Positions 12,491 to 25,493 of a DNA stretch of 64,000 nt are shown in pieces. The position numbers and the translations under genes were made by a program. Every line of letters starts with the position of its first letter. Within the stretch, counting starts at the first letter, position 1. Under the pieces are notes generated by a model that made no database searches, had not been told where the DNA came from, and saw only the letters and a program-made list of their open reading frames with translations. The stretch comes from Heliopora coerulea (taxonomy: Eukaryota; Cnidaria; Anthozoa; Scleralcyonacea; Helioporidae). Location: NCBI GenBank assembly GCA_030142905.1, contig JASJOG010000034.1:186001-250000 (forward strand), in the 5' to 3' direction.

Positions 12491-14430
12491 TTGAGGTTGA
12501 CAAATAACTGAGGAAGAAATGAATGTTTAGTCCGGATCTTACCCTCCGGGGGTTGCAGCGACGAAACACCACAGCGTTCCTGTAAGTTATTCGTTACAGC
12601 AGAGTCCATAGGGAAAACCGTCACTGCTCGGTAAACTGTCGCGAAAAATTAGTCTGTTGGTCGGTAAAATATGTTGTTTGTATGGTGAAGGACGCTAGGT
12701 TCAGGTTGGTCTGACTCTCTTGTACCGCTCGTCAAGTGATTACAGGCTGCTACCCCCTGCTTCTCATTTAAAACGGTCCCACTACATTTTGACATCCAGT
12801 TGGAAAAGATAAACAGTTCTTTCTTGTCTCGATCGAACACTGAAGTCACAGCTAAATAGGACAGAATGAGCACAGGACATGAAGGAACGAGGAACGTCGT
12901 TTTTTCTTATTTTGTTAGATCCTTTTCGCCATTCAAACATTTTGAAAAACACTCGAAGACGACTTCCCGCACATAATATTTTGTTTCTTCTTGGATTAAT
13001 TTACCTTTCTCTTTGACTCGTGTCCTTCTGATCTCTCACTCTCTTTTCCTTGTTTCGGCATGCTTTCTTCGTTTTTCCTCCCTTTCAATTCCTTCTGTTG
13101 CTTTCTTTCAATTCCTTACATTCCTTCCTTTTGGCCTGTTCCGTCCCCTTCGAGTTTCGATCTCTTCTAATTCCAACGTTGTTCACCCCCAGTTATAAAG
13201 AAACAATGACGCTGATTCAACTTCCTATTAACCTTGTATGGTCGTGTTTTATGTCCCAGTAAAGACCTCACCCTCGGTGGATAACTCTACTAATGCGCAT
13301 GAGCGCCAAAGTTAACCTCTGATTCTGCGGATAATTAATTTATTGCGCTGGGATTTGTTTTTTCCCCCCAAGTTTTTGGCGTCTGGTAAAGACTTTCAAC
13401 AATCAGGAACTGAACAAATATAACATCCATTAAGGTGAGAAGATCACATCACTCACTGGAATTGAGTCTACAATTGTTTTAATTTTTCAATCTTATAAAA
13501 CACACATCAATTAACACTTGTTAAGATAGAGTATCTAAATCAAACGTAACAGGTCAAATGAAATGCAAGCCAATAGTATGTAAATTTAATTTGATTGTAG
13601 TTGCAAAATGTATGACATTAGACAACATAACTTCATATATATTCAACCTAAGTCGACTGCAATACGATCTAATCGAGAAAAGATCCCACAGTTCTTGATG
13701 TTGTAGAAAGACATGTTTATAGCAAGTTGTTTTGGTACCCGTATCGCGATCACATCTGTTTTGAAAATAAGTCAGTTCTCCACAACATTCTTATTTGGCT
13801 TGGTACAGTCTAATAATTAAAGACATGTCTTATTTTGAGCGGTTTTTTTTTTTTTTTGACCTTTTCAGTTCCTCGTCCCATTTGTTTATGAGCATAAGAG
13901 TATCAATTTGGCAATATTGTTCGTTCGAAATAACTAGCGGTTGCTTGCAAAAACCGAGAAGTTAAGAAACTGGTGAAACTGAAGATGGGGAATGCCAACC
14001 ATAGGAGCGAAGGCCGCTCTTAGGATATCGAAGAGCCTTTGGTCGAAGTGTTGGTTTTTCATATTTTCAGCTCCGATAATTCTTTGACCTTTTGGCTTTT
14101 TTACAAGACTTTTAATAGTTCCAACGCAGCACTTTACCGTCACATCATTGTTTGGGCTTGCATAAGGAAAGAGATCCATGATAATTTAAAGAGAATAAAG
14201 CGTTAATTTGAACGACGAGCCTTGCCGTGCTTCACATAATTATTTCCGTTTGTTCGCTTGTTTGCTGGGAGTAGAGGAATATGTCTATCACAATATAGTG
14301 TATCAAAATTATGTCATTTGTATAAATATTAACGTTATGTGTTAATCAATTAATACTCAGATCAGTTAATATTTCTATACGATGCTACAACACTAAGGTT
14401 TTCGATGCTTCTTAGGATAGATTGGTCAGC
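12491..14430. other. Intergenic, no gene recognised
   Basis: Upstream of both ADAT3 (-) and the first ShKT gene (+). Open frames on the - strand at 12649-12873 and 13934-14179 have no recognisable domains or splice partners. A CT-rich stretch lies at 13015-13180, and a T13-T15 run near 13843. Confidence 0.4.
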
Positions 14431-17400
14431 ATGGAACAAGGAATCTCTTGGCTCTTTCTTGGCTTAACAATAGTGGTTAGCCAAAATGTGATTTGTAATA
14501 AAGTATATCACCCATTACAAAGAGGTAAGTCTCGCATCCAGAAAGTGGTTTTCATCACCAGTTGTTAATTTAAAATGACAACAGCCATTTCCAAAGTGTT
14601 CATTACCGGTGTTCGTCAAGTAGGGTCGAGTTGACCATCTTTAAGGTTACTTTCAAATATGCAATGGTTATTAAGTTTTGCTTCAGTTTAGAGAGCTTAG
14701 CCAGAGTTTGAAATCCAGTTCCAATGAAGTGATCTTGCTTTTAGAAAATCCAAACCATCACCAGGGTTACTGATCCATTCCTTTTTACTTTTTAATTTCT
14801 TCTTCGTTTTCATGATTAAGACAAGCCGTAGTACACCCTCTAGCTCAAAAGAGATGAAGTGGTTGATGAAAGCCAAGGAGTACTCAGACTAGCTCAAAAT
14901 ATATCTTAGACCAAATCGCCACGCAACAACTTGTTGTAATCACATCCATATACTTAAGTTAACCTGTGTAAGGTAAAGAAATGTTGGTTCTCTTTATTTG
15001 GATTAGCGAATAAACGACACTTGGATCAGTGAACGACGAGAACTTCATTTGTTTGAGATACGACAATTTAAGATACTGATAGAGTTTCCTCTGGGGGTCT
15101 TCACCATATAAATACGGGTGAGGTGGTCTAATTTGATTATGTAGCGTAGCCTCAGACAGACATTTGGATAGCCGAACGGATGGAGGAACGGACATGCAGA
15201 CGGATAGATCAACCAACGAAAGATAGTCGAACTGACAGACAGACAGAATAAATAAACGGACTACAATCCCACTGTGGTTAAACTTCCACACAAATGATAA
15301 ATAAGACTAACATATGTTGTGTTCAATGCGCGTTCTCATTGCAGAGTTAACAATTGGCCCGGGGAAAAAGACAGTTATAGGAAATATTGATCTTAAAAAA
15401 CGTAAGTACCAAACCAAAATTAGTGGCAACACATTAGAGACTGTCTGTCGCCTACATTGCCAACAAACGCTGTGAGCTGTTTATCGCAAATTTTATTTAA
15501 TGATTTTTCCGTCTGACTAGAACCTCTTGTCGGACCAGAATGTTGGTTATATTCAACTAATCATAGCTCTCAATTTCACATCATTTATTGAGGAAAAAAC
15601 AAAACAAAAAAAAAAACAAACAGAAAACAAACTGTTCAACGTCAGATCAGAAAGGAAAACTTAAGCAGCAACGTTTCTGAGAACTATGAATAGATTTACA
15701 GGAGATACATTGCAGGTGCTTTTATTTCGATAAAGACAAAACGAATGAAGGCGATTGATAAACATGGGGCGATGTAAAAAACGACCAGGTACGACAAAGT
15801 ATATCATGACTTCAAAAGGTTAAAACAGTGTCGAAAAAGTAAAAAGATAAACTAAAAACCTTGTGTAATAAACTCCTTATTGGTCACACTTTTCCAGATC
15901 TGAGAAGAAAGTACTTGTACAGTATACAGATTTCTTTCCTTCTTGTACATTAATGTTCCTCGGTACACGTAGACGATGGTAATGGTCCTCCGTACAGAAC
16001 TCTAATCAGATTTAATGGTGTTTATGTAATTAGATATTATTAATGAGAAACATATTTTATAGTTTCCGCAAAAGTAAAGCCTGAAGATTGCGTGGATAAA
16101 AAGAAGAGCTGTCACGAAGAAGTTGGGGCATGCATACTTAACTTTGGTTATATGTTCGACGAATGCAAACTGACGTGTCGTTTTTGCAGCCAAGGTTTGT
16201 TCACTGTTGTGTACAGCATAATGAGGACAGTTTCACGTTGATAATAAAAACGCAAACTATTTTAATTCGGTACCGATTTTTTTTTGTCTTAGTTATACTT
16301 CTAGATTATCATGACATTCATTCATTACTATATTTCACTAATAAAAGAAAAGAAGATCACATGGACACATATTATAAGTCGTAACTGCCGGGACTCGTAT
16401 CTTTTCCCCAATGATTTAATCTAGGAGGGATCAAGAAATGTGAAGATTTGGATCGGAGGTGCAAAGCTTGGAGTAAAGCTGGTGACTGCTTGCATTATGC
16501 TTTTTTTATGAAGGACAACTGTAGAAGAAGTTGCGAGCTCTGTGGAGCAGGTGGGGTATGAAGACAACACTATGCATCATGCTCGTATCATACCATGTAT
16601 CGAAATATGTATCATATTTTCACTAAATTATCGGTATGAATTCTACTCGAATGGTATGGTCGAAACTTGTGTAATAAGGAACAATTTTAGGGGACGAGCC
16701 TTTGTTCAAAATGTCTATTTTCATGAGGCAACCTTTCAAAAATATGGCACAGGTTGTCTGAAAGTTGTGTTTCTTTAACTCTACTTGGGACATTAAACTC
16801 CGGGGTGAAGATTAAAGCTGGTGATGTACCTCCAGAACATATTTTGCACGGAGCCGAAGGAAATTAATACTTAATGTTCAAGCTAAGCACGTGACCAAAT
16901 ACTCAATTTTAATGTGAGTAGGCAACAGTTTCACAAAAAATGCTGTTAATCTGTGTACCATTATTATTGATAAGCAATCCTCGTTTAAACTTTTTAATAA
17001 GGAAACTCAGCGATGAAAAGCGACGTTTCGACGTCATCCTGACATCATTATCAAGCAAAGCAACAAACTGAAATTCTTGTAGTCTTATATAATTGTTTTA
17101 CAACCAGTTGGATTTTAAGCTTATATTAACTTTTGTAATTTACATAACTATCATTGTATAAAACTACAAGAATTTTAGTTTGTTCCTTTGCTCGATAGTG
17201 ATATCAGGATGACGTCAAAACGTCGCTTTTTATCGCTGGATTTTCTTATTAAAAATTATTGTAAGTACTGGTATTGTTTTATTTTAACCATCATTATAAT
17301 CATCATTATAATCATCATTATCATTACTATCATCATTATCGTTATCATATCCTCATTATCACCATCATTATCATTATTTACTATCATTATCATTATTTAC

Positions 17401-19075
17401 TATCACTATCATCATTACTATCATTATCATCATTACAAATATAGTTATTATTATCATTATAATTATCACTGTCATTAATCTATTTCCATCGTCATTCTAT
17501 TCATGATTACTTCAATTCGTTCTGGTGTAAGTATCGAGAACGCTTCTTGACGAGTGAAGCCAAGGGATAAGGGAGGGATAAACAGTGATTAACCCAGATA
17601 TTTTTCATGTAATCGCCTCCAAAATAAAGCATTTCAAAGATTGACTGCGAAAATTAATGCGCAAAGCTCACACATTTTATTTCACTGATATTCAATCATG
17701 ACAGTTAACGACATTCATCTGGCTAATCTACTATGGATTAACCTTTTCTGGTCAGAGACGTCTCCCCTTAACGAATAAAATTGTCTGGCGTTAGCCAGAG
17801 TAAAATTAAAAAGTCAGGTAGGGACCGAAAAGAATGAATTCTCAGCAGTAGCATTCAAACTAATCTGTTGGCGGAGGTTGATCAGCCCTGAAGGACGAAC
17901 AAGTTGACTGTATACTAACAGCACTGTAGAATGTTATGCGACACTTGACTTTTATTTTCCATATCTTGAATAGAGAACCATTTCACAGATAAAGACGAGC
18001 GCTGTCCGATCTGGGGTAAAAAAGGAACCTGTTATTTTGATGAACATAAAATGCTCAACCTGTGTCCCTACAGTTGTCACAAATACAGACGACGTTACGC
18101 TTCCGCGTTTACCACTCCTTATCCAACAAGCCCCCCACTTACCACTCGCGCTCCAGTAGTCCATACCACTCGCCCAACCCAAGCGACGATCCCGCCATCA
18201 ACCGAGCAGACCGAAGAAGATAAAGAAAACGAAAAAGAAGCTAAAGAGGAAAAGAAAGAAGAGGAAAAACAACGCAAAAAGGAAAAGGAAGAGCAAGAAA
18301 GAGAAAGAAATGGAATCAAAATATTATCACCACCACCTACCATCAATTCTGGACCAATTGTTTCTCCAGCATCCTGGCCAACGCCAGCCATGGTTTCTTC
18401 CCCAGCCCCAATCCCAGATGCACAGCCTGCTTCAGTTCCCGCCCCAGCACAACAACCTGCTTCACTACTTGCCTCTGCCACTCAACCTGCACAAGTACAT
18501 CTACCGTCAATAGCACGAGGCGGTGAAGATTCTGATGTCTTTGCTGATGACGATGACTCCAGGGATAAGGAAACGGAAGAAGATACGACAGAGAAAGTAA
18601 ATGTTGAGAACAAGAAGCGCAAAAACAAGTCAAAGGTATTCACGTGGTTTTTATGACACCACGTATAATTTGCTGAATAAACGTTGCTTGCACTAGCAGA
18701 AGAGACAGGTCATGTCAGAGCAAGAGATTAAAAGGACAGGTACTTTAGTGGCATTCAAAATCAAGACACAAACACAAACAGAACACAAACGTAAACGCAA
18801 ACACCAACACAGACATGGACAAGCAAGACATTGACATAGACAGACACACTAAAAAAGAAAGGCATAGATGGACAAGAAGACAGTTGTTTCATAAACACAG
18901 ACGTTTTCCAATATACGTCAGATTTACAAGAATCTGCTGACATTGATCGGTTTTTTCAATATCCTAATCTATTTTTATGGTGCATGTACGCTTGTAACAT
19001 TTCATATTTCTTTCCTAGCTTGTGATTGTCATCGGAGAAACCAAGCGCCACATAAAGAAACAAAGGAAGAACTGA
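14431..19075 (+). CDS. Secreted ShKT-domain protein with Pro/Ala- and Lys/Glu-rich tail (cluster member 1)
   Basis: Six exons: 14431-14524, 15345-15401, 16063-16194, 16425-16550, 17974-18635 and 19019-19075; 375 residues, all phases closing. Exon 1 encodes a signal peptide (WLFLGLTIVVSQNVIC). Exons 3 and 4 each encode a complete six-cysteine ShKT module (Cys at about 60-92 and 100-134). Exon 5 opens with a four-cysteine relative (DKDERC..GKKGTC..LNLCPYSC, Cys 147-171) that lacks the first and sixth cysteines. Then come a Pro/Thr-rich linker, a highly charged Lys/Glu segment likely to be helical, a Pro/Ala/Gln-rich stretch and an acidic patch (DVFADDDDS). The last exon adds a basic end (IGETKRHIKKQRKN); without it the frame would stop at FTWFL. 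ShKT modules occur in cnidarian toxins and also in matrix and enzyme-associated proteins. The long low-complexity tail argues against a simple channel toxin. No specific function is recognised. Confidence 0.8.
16993..17255. mobile_element. Foldback element in intron 4 of ShKT gene 1
   Basis: Arms at about 16993-17085 and 17160-17255 are inverted copies: the left contains GACGTTTCGACGTCATCCTG, the right CAGGATGACGTCAAAACGTC. They are separated by an AT-rich spacer. The arms carry a hairpin plus (G/A)AAAC, distantly like the other hammerhead-like repeats in the window. No open frame inside. Probably a MITE or a Penelope-type terminal repeat pair. Confidence 0.5.
17280..17480. repeat. (ATCATT)n microsatellite
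   Basis: About 200 bases of imperfect ATCATT / ATTATC repeats, adjoining the foldback element within the same intron. The open frame through it is a repeat artefact. Confidence 0.85.
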
Positions 19076-19801
19076 GTTCACTTAAAAGATGTCCCTTCGG
19101 CAATGCCGAGTCAAATAATTTGTATCCCAGTCGGTTAGCTAAAGTTTGTTGGATCACCGTGAAAAGGAACTATGTATTGTTATGTAAAAACTAAACTGCA
19201 ATCATAAAGTTTGTTTTTGTTTGAATAATTGGAATGTTGTATAGTTTAAATAACAAAACGTCTTATCGTACTTAAAGGGTTTCTGGTACGAATAAGAAGT
19301 TATATTTGGAAGCACAAGGGGTTCCTAGGAAGAAAGAAACTAGGTAAAGTACGCTTTCAAATTTCTCAAAATTTCCGAATACAGATGTTTTAGATAAGTT
19401 CGCGATAATTTTACCGCGTGATGGAAAAACTGGAACGACAAGTTATGAACAGATGTAGAGCTGAAACCTTTTTAAATGCTCTCAGCCTCTGCCAGGGAAA
19501 ATTTCAACTTTCTTCTGCAAATGTTCTCCGAACTTTTTAACACTTTTACTAAGCCGGTATCAAGCTACGACAATCAAGCCGAGCAGCAAAAGATTACATC
19601 AGAGGCGAAATATGCAACTTGTGATTTTAATTGAGATACAACAGTGAACAGTCAGCAGTGCTTAGAATTATCTTCCAAAGTTTGTCAAGATTTAGATCAC
19701 TCTTCCACAATAAGACAGCAAAGTCCGCTACCAAACTTTAGCAACATGTTCTTGAAAAGCCACTTTATTCCATGTACGGATCCGACCTAACGTTCGTACG
19801 C

Positions 19802-21360
19802 TCAATGTTTTGATTTCTTGTGTTTTTTCTCTTTCATCTCTTTTTTCTCTTTTATTTCTTTAATCCCTTTTTCCTCTTTTTTTTCTTTTTTCTCTTTTTT
19901 TTCTTTTTTCTCGAGTTTGTGCTTTCGGAAAAGACGCCCTGTTGGAGCAGCAGTTGCTTGAGCAGGAGTGGCAGGAGCACCACTCGCTGGAGCAACCCCC
20001 CCGGCTGGTGCCGTACTTCCAGCCGAACTTGGGCCACTTTGAGTGCCAAAACTATAACCTTGCTGACCAACGCTCTGACCACCAAATCCTTGCTGATATC
20101 CCGTTTGGCCACCACCCCATGGCTGATTGTTACCCGGTACACCATATACCTGACCATAGCCATTATTACCCTGACCATAGCCATTATTACCCTGACCATA
20201 GCCATTATTGCCCTGACCATAGCCATTATTACCCTGACCATAGCCATTATTGCCCTGACCATAGCCATTATTACCCTGACCATAGCCCTCGCAACTATAG
20301 GGACAGAAAGTATAATAAGACGAACACCCATATTGTTGAAGCCAGTACCAACAACGCCTATCCTGGTCGAAGACATCACCACCTAGAAAGCATATTAAAG
20401 GGACAAAAAATCAGCTTTGTTTGGATACTTTGGTAAGCCATAGCCTGTTTACACTGTTGATTTTGGTGGCCATTTTGCTGCAAATTTAACAAATGGCATG
20501 AACGTTGAAGTGCTCATTTCATCACCCAAGCTTACTCTTAATAAACTTAGACCAATACTTTAACCTCACAACCCCAAAACTATTTCGCCAGCTGTATTGA
20601 CACAATTAAGGTAGCAGTCGTACGTTGCGCTTGGGTATGGCAAAACATTAAGTTCTAGTTGACTGGATTGTCTGGTTTGGTAAACCCTAGTCTAAATTTA
20701 TTTAATGTTGGAGCTGCAACTTTTGACGTCTTCAGGGATATTATTTCACGTTCTGACAACCGAAGATTATTTTATATTTATAAAATAACACGCGTCCTGC
20801 TCACGCTCTGATTGGACTCTCATTCTCTCTCAGAGGACAGAGAAACGGTTGACTTCATTTCAGTTGGTATTAGAGTACAGAAAAGTGGATGAAGTCTCGA
20901 AAACACCAAAAAACCTTGGTCATTTTTTAAAACAAATAGAAAAGAGCTTGAGTATCTATATGCTGTGATAGAAACGTTCATAACGCCATTTCAACGGGAA
21001 AAATACCAGAAAATACTTCTTCAACTGTAAAGGTGGAAAGTTTGCTGTTTGTATTTAACAAATAGAAAGTTGTTTGAGCTAGTGTCTCTGTGTTGTGATA
21101 GAAACATGAATGACGTCGTTTCAAGTGGACAAATGACCAGTGGCGACACGAAACGTACGTATGTGTTGTATCTAATAAAGTTTATTTGATATGTTTTTAT
21201 CTTACTTTACGTTGAGCGGGTTTTTGATTACTTTATATACACACACACGCACGCATATACATGTAATATTTAAAAACCGAGCAGGAGTGCTTTATAGCCG
21301 AGTGTTTTAAATCCCGATAAAGCACTCCTGCTCGGTTTTTAAATATTACATATATATATT

Positions 21361-21405
<45 letters not shown>

Positions 21406-21803
21406 GGGCCGCCAAGAGGGGGGCAGGGGGGCAAATTGCCCCGGGCCCCCAACTGAAAAGGGCCCCCAAAATTGGAAGGATTTAGCATGGGTTGGTTTTG
21501 ACCAATCAGCGATAATCTACCAGACATAAAACGATTAACCTTTACGGTGTTAACAAATTAAAATTTATACAGAACGTCTTACAGAAACGGAAAGGTTTTT
21601 GGGTTTTTGCATTTTCCTGTAACAATTTAAATTACAGCTTTAATAAAGTGCATCTTACACGACGGGGTAACGTGTACACCTGCTCTCAAAACTTCATGTA
21701 AGCTGGGGCCCTATTTATGACGTCATAGCCTATGACATCATAAATAGGGCCCCAGAAAAAGTTTTGCCTCGGGCCCCGCTAATTCTCTCGGCGGCCCTGT
21801 ATA

Positions 21804-21851
<48 letters not shown>

Positions 21852-21990
21852 TGCCTGTAGAGCTGAAATAAAGCGAAAACGTTTTATGCGAAAAAAGTTT
21901 CAAAGTGGTTCATATATTATCGTTCCTTTTTCGTTGCTATACAACGAATTTTATTTTCTTTAATATTTACTTGTGTTGACATCAATCAAT

Positions 21991-22063
<73 letters not shown>

Positions 22064-22938
22064 CGTGCGTGTGTGTAAAGTGTTGAAGAACCAATAATCA
22101 GTGTGAAGTATTGGGGCATTCTTTAGAACTAATTAAAATAAAATTGATATTTATTGTTTTGCGTTCTTACAATGATGACAAGAAGAGGACAGTTTGAGCA
22201 TGAAATTCAGAATAAAGTCACCTTATTGACGCGCATGCCCCAGTGGATATTCCAGTTTGACGGAAATGCAAAAGTTTTCGCCGACCGTCAATAATTTTCT
22301 AAATTGCGTGATTTTCTAAATGGTGTAAATTGTGTTGGACGTTTTGTATTAAATATTCAACAACTCAATATAGAGGGTATAGCTAACCTAACCTTTCTTA
22401 CACATCTTGCAACTTTCCAGACAATCATCATTAGACGTTAGAGCGGCGCACTTAACAGCTGTAATATCTTTGCATGTGTCCTCCTTCTTGTCTTTGCATT
22501 CTCTAGCTATATGGGGAAAAATGTTAAAATTTTATTCATCATCTTTCCATGTATCTTTAACTAATCGATACAAGACGTTGAATTAAATTGTCTGGAGGGT
22601 TTAAAGTCAAGCAGATTATACAAACAAAACATTCCTCAAGGGTCCATCCAGACGATACAACTCTCGTGTACAATTGTTCATTCTGATGTATCCGATTAAC
22701 TTTCTGGAGACTTCTGGACGTATTGCTACTTTGGTGAGCGAATGAAAAGCAGCAATTGTGCCACGTGTATAGGCCTGTCTCGTCCTCATGTGCTACATGC
22801 AGCTGTCCAACCGAAAAATATCACCCGAAAAATATTTCCCGAAATCGCCACCATCAACTTCCTCGTGGATCCCTGATTGAACCTACCTGCGTTGATCACA
22901 ATGCAAAACGCCAGAACGACCAGAATAACCGAATTCAT
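19802..22938 (-). CDS. Secreted ShKT protein with GYGQGNN repeats and Lys-rich tail (cluster member 2)
   Basis: Three exons: 22887-22938, 22393-22506 and 19802-20382; 248 residues, all joins in phase 1. Exon 1 encodes the signal peptide (start MNSVILVVLAF). Exon 2 encodes one six-cysteine ShKT module (Cys about 21-53). Exon 3 has no ATG near its start. It opens with DQDRRC, then two further cysteines and CPYSC, a four-cysteine ShKT relative lacking the outer pair. Six GYGQGNN repeats plus a partial seventh follow at residues 88-132. Then come a Gly/Gln/Ser-rich stretch, a Pro/Ala/Thr-rich stretch and a very basic tail with RKHKLE and repeated EKK/KEK. The Tyr/Gly/Gln/Asn repeats resemble elastic or adhesive structural proteins, but this is inference. 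A 2-kb intron (20383-22392) holds AT microsatellites and two foldback elements. The 3' end faces cluster member 1. Confidence 0.82.
20150..20288 (-). repeat. 21-bp coding tandem repeat (GYGQGNN)
   Basis: Six 21-bp units and a partial seventh, differing mainly at one synonymous third position (GGT/GGC). They encode the Gly/Tyr/Gln/Asn repeat of cluster member 2. The near-identity of the units suggests recent expansion or homogenisation. Confidence 0.9.
21261..21351. repeat. Perfect 35-bp inverted repeat (hairpin)
   Basis: Arms 21261-21295 and 21317-21351 are exact inverted copies (ending ACTCCTGCTCGG on the right arm) around a loop of about 21 bases. It lies in the intron of cluster member 2, next to AT microsatellites. 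It looks like a small foldback element. Confidence 0.8.
21357..21403. repeat. (AT)n microsatellite
   Basis: A long AT dinucleotide run in the intron of ShKT gene 2. Similar runs lie at 21803-21848 and 21995-22020, the last passing into (GT)n up to about 22075. Confidence 0.9.
21404..21799. mobile_element. MITE-like element with CAGGGCCGCC ends
   Basis: About 396 bases bounded by CAGGGCCGCCAAGAG and its near inverse CTCTCGGCGGCCCTG. GGGCCCC-rich subterminal sequence and an internal palindrome around GACGTCATAGCCTATGACATC (about 21706-21756) are present. AT microsatellites flank it on both sides, consistent with insertion at TA-rich targets. No coding capacity. Confidence 0.65.
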
Positions 22939-25493
22939 TTCTGCGACAGCTGAACAAGAGGATTAAAAAACAAGAATTAAAGATCGAATGCACAATGCCA
23001 AAGAAACGTTTACAGAATGACAAGGAGATTTTAGTAGTGCTCCAAAAAACGTCAGTGTAATCGCTGGCCTAGAAAAGTCTAAAATATTGAAGTGCTTGAA
23101 ACAAATATTTTCGTTTTTTTTAAAAAAATTGACTCTAAGTGTGAACTAGGGAAAGAGCGCCTAAAAAGGATAGAAATACGCGCGTAGAACCTCGTGAAGA
23201 GAAACGTTTATCCGCATAAAACATGGTGGTTTTAATCCTTTTAAAAATAAGATATCGAAGGAAAACTATTTGGCATGTAAACTTGTTAATCAAAATAAGA
23301 CTAGCGTATATTGGGTAGAACATTATGGCATTTATACTCGACCGCAAACTGTTAAGTTGATAATTCTGAAGGAGGAAAATCTCCACTTAAGACTAGCGTA
23401 GTTTGCTTCTCTTAGCAAGATGGGGTTTAGTTCGTCTGCAGAGGCAGCCATTTCGTTTGTCATTATTTCTCCAATTTGTTAGAACTCCACCAGAACATTG
23501 TCCCAGAACTCACCCGGGTCTATTAAACTTTTATCATAGCCCAACCTTTAAACCCTCCTCTGAGCTCGAGTAAAGAAGTAAATCGTTTAAATTTTTAGCA
23601 TGTTTAAGAGATGACATAGATCATTGATAATATATATTGCCCCAATAACGCAGGTAAAAAACCAACAATACAATAAAACTAAAAACCTGAACATTTTCGA
23701 TCAGTTAAGATCACCGTCAGATCATCTTCATCTTAACATCTGAAGATGATCTTAACAAACCGATTAAATTATCTTAACAGATCAATTATCATTAGATCGA
23801 TTATATTATCAGATATTTTTTTATCTGTGTTACTAGTATTTTATCCCGACAACTGACAGTCTGTGTTGTATTCTGATAAGAAATCTGTTCCACCGACTTT
23901 TTCGTGACAACATACGTTTTCCTGATGGGCTGGACATAGATCAAGGCATTGGAGACATTGTTTGTTTAATAAATAAACTTTTTCACTTTAATTTTGTTAA
24001 CTCAATTTCTCGAGAGGTTACAGTGGGAAGATAATTAGGATTGGCAAGAACTGCAACGCTTAGAATTCGTATTATACGCTAAAATACTTTGCAATATGGA
24101 AAACGACAACTAACGTCTTTCTAAGTTACTTTCATTTGTATAGCGGTGATGTAATAAAACCGGAGGTTTAACAAGATACCGATTTTTTAACCTACAGTTT
24201 TGTTCAACCTGAAATCGTATATATACATAGGGTAACTGGTTAAGGGGTACAGCAAATAAACTATCTTCATCCTTTCGTCGATAGTTTGTCATTTCAACGG
24301 CGATGACCATGTCAATGATTTTTGACTCGACGAAAACAAATCACTTTTCTGAACGGTCATTAAAGAAAAAAAATCACCAAAAGAAACCGACCCAGAAAAC
24401 AAAATTCAGAAACCTTAGCAATCACACAAAAGTACAGTTAATATGGAAAATCGATTCACGACAGATCAACATACCATGGCTAAACAAAATATTTGCCTAC
24501 AGAAATTGATCTTACCTTCTCAACTTGATATCTAAGCTGTAAAGACTTGAACTTTATCGCCTGATATCGTTTTCGATCAAAACACGCTTCGAGTGAACTA
24601 AGAACCGTGAAATGCAAATCGATTAAAAATAAGATAATAAACGCACGAAGCAGTCAACCAGTGATGTTTTGAAAACAACCTGCTTGACTGATTAAAACAA
24701 ACTACCCTCTAACTTCAGTCAAATAAAGGCGTGTTGACATATTGACTCGACAGAGCAACTACCCTGATAAGCACTAATTTGATAAATTAACAAGTTGGTA
24801 AAGGGTAATTAAATCGATGATTACTTTGAATAAAGTTTTCTTGATTAACAATTTAATTTATCTTTCACGTTACAGGGATATGACCAGAAACTCAACTTCT
24901 AACGGTTAAGAATTATGCAAGACAAACTAATACAAAAATTTCAAATCATGCTACGTACCATTCTTTCGTTAAATGTTTGGCCCAACATGCACGACCATTT
25001 CTCCTTCGCAAACGTCGTTATAACAACAGCAAAGAAATTATTTGGTGGGAAAATGATTGAATAATATGTGACATTAAGCAGTAACAGGCTAACAGCTAAA
25101 CCAGCAGCCAATCAAAAGATTTTGAGCGTAAACTGCGATAAGACTGAGTGATCATTTTATCATTGTTTTTTGGGGTGGATGTTTATGGAAGCACTGTCCA
25201 ATGACGTGGTCACACTGTCGCTATTTCGAAATGCTACTGAATGTGTGGTTTTCATGGAATTGTACACTCTTTAAACTACAGCTTGTTAATCTGACACTGC
25301 ACGAATGGACCAACGAAACTGGATCAACTGACAAAGTAGACAAATGTAAGACACAAACAGTGACATTTCAACTTTATTTGAAGGTCATCTTTGATTATCC
25401 AAACATACCTATCAAGTGACTAGTTATTTACTGTTCGCATAGTGAACTCCTCCTCATTTTATGTCCAAAGAACGTCTGCTCTTTCACGTTTAC
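22939..25493. other. Intergenic between ShKT genes 2 and 3
   Basis: No exon is recognised. A small palindromic stretch (GATCATCTTCATCTTAACATC and its inverse, about 23715-23755) is the only structure I note. It is AT-rich throughout. Confidence 0.45.

Noticed and set aside
13934..14179. 81-codon frame (-)
   Set aside because: No domain, no splice context, and upstream of an oppositely oriented gene.
19852..20436. Long frames on both strands over the GYGQGNN region
   Set aside because: The true coding frame is the - strand frame without an early ATG. It enters from the splice acceptor at 20383-20384 and contains the conserved DQDRRC module.
23700..23760. Hammerhead-like core near TCTGAAGATGATC
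   Set aside because: The GAAA box is absent and the stem is ambiguous.
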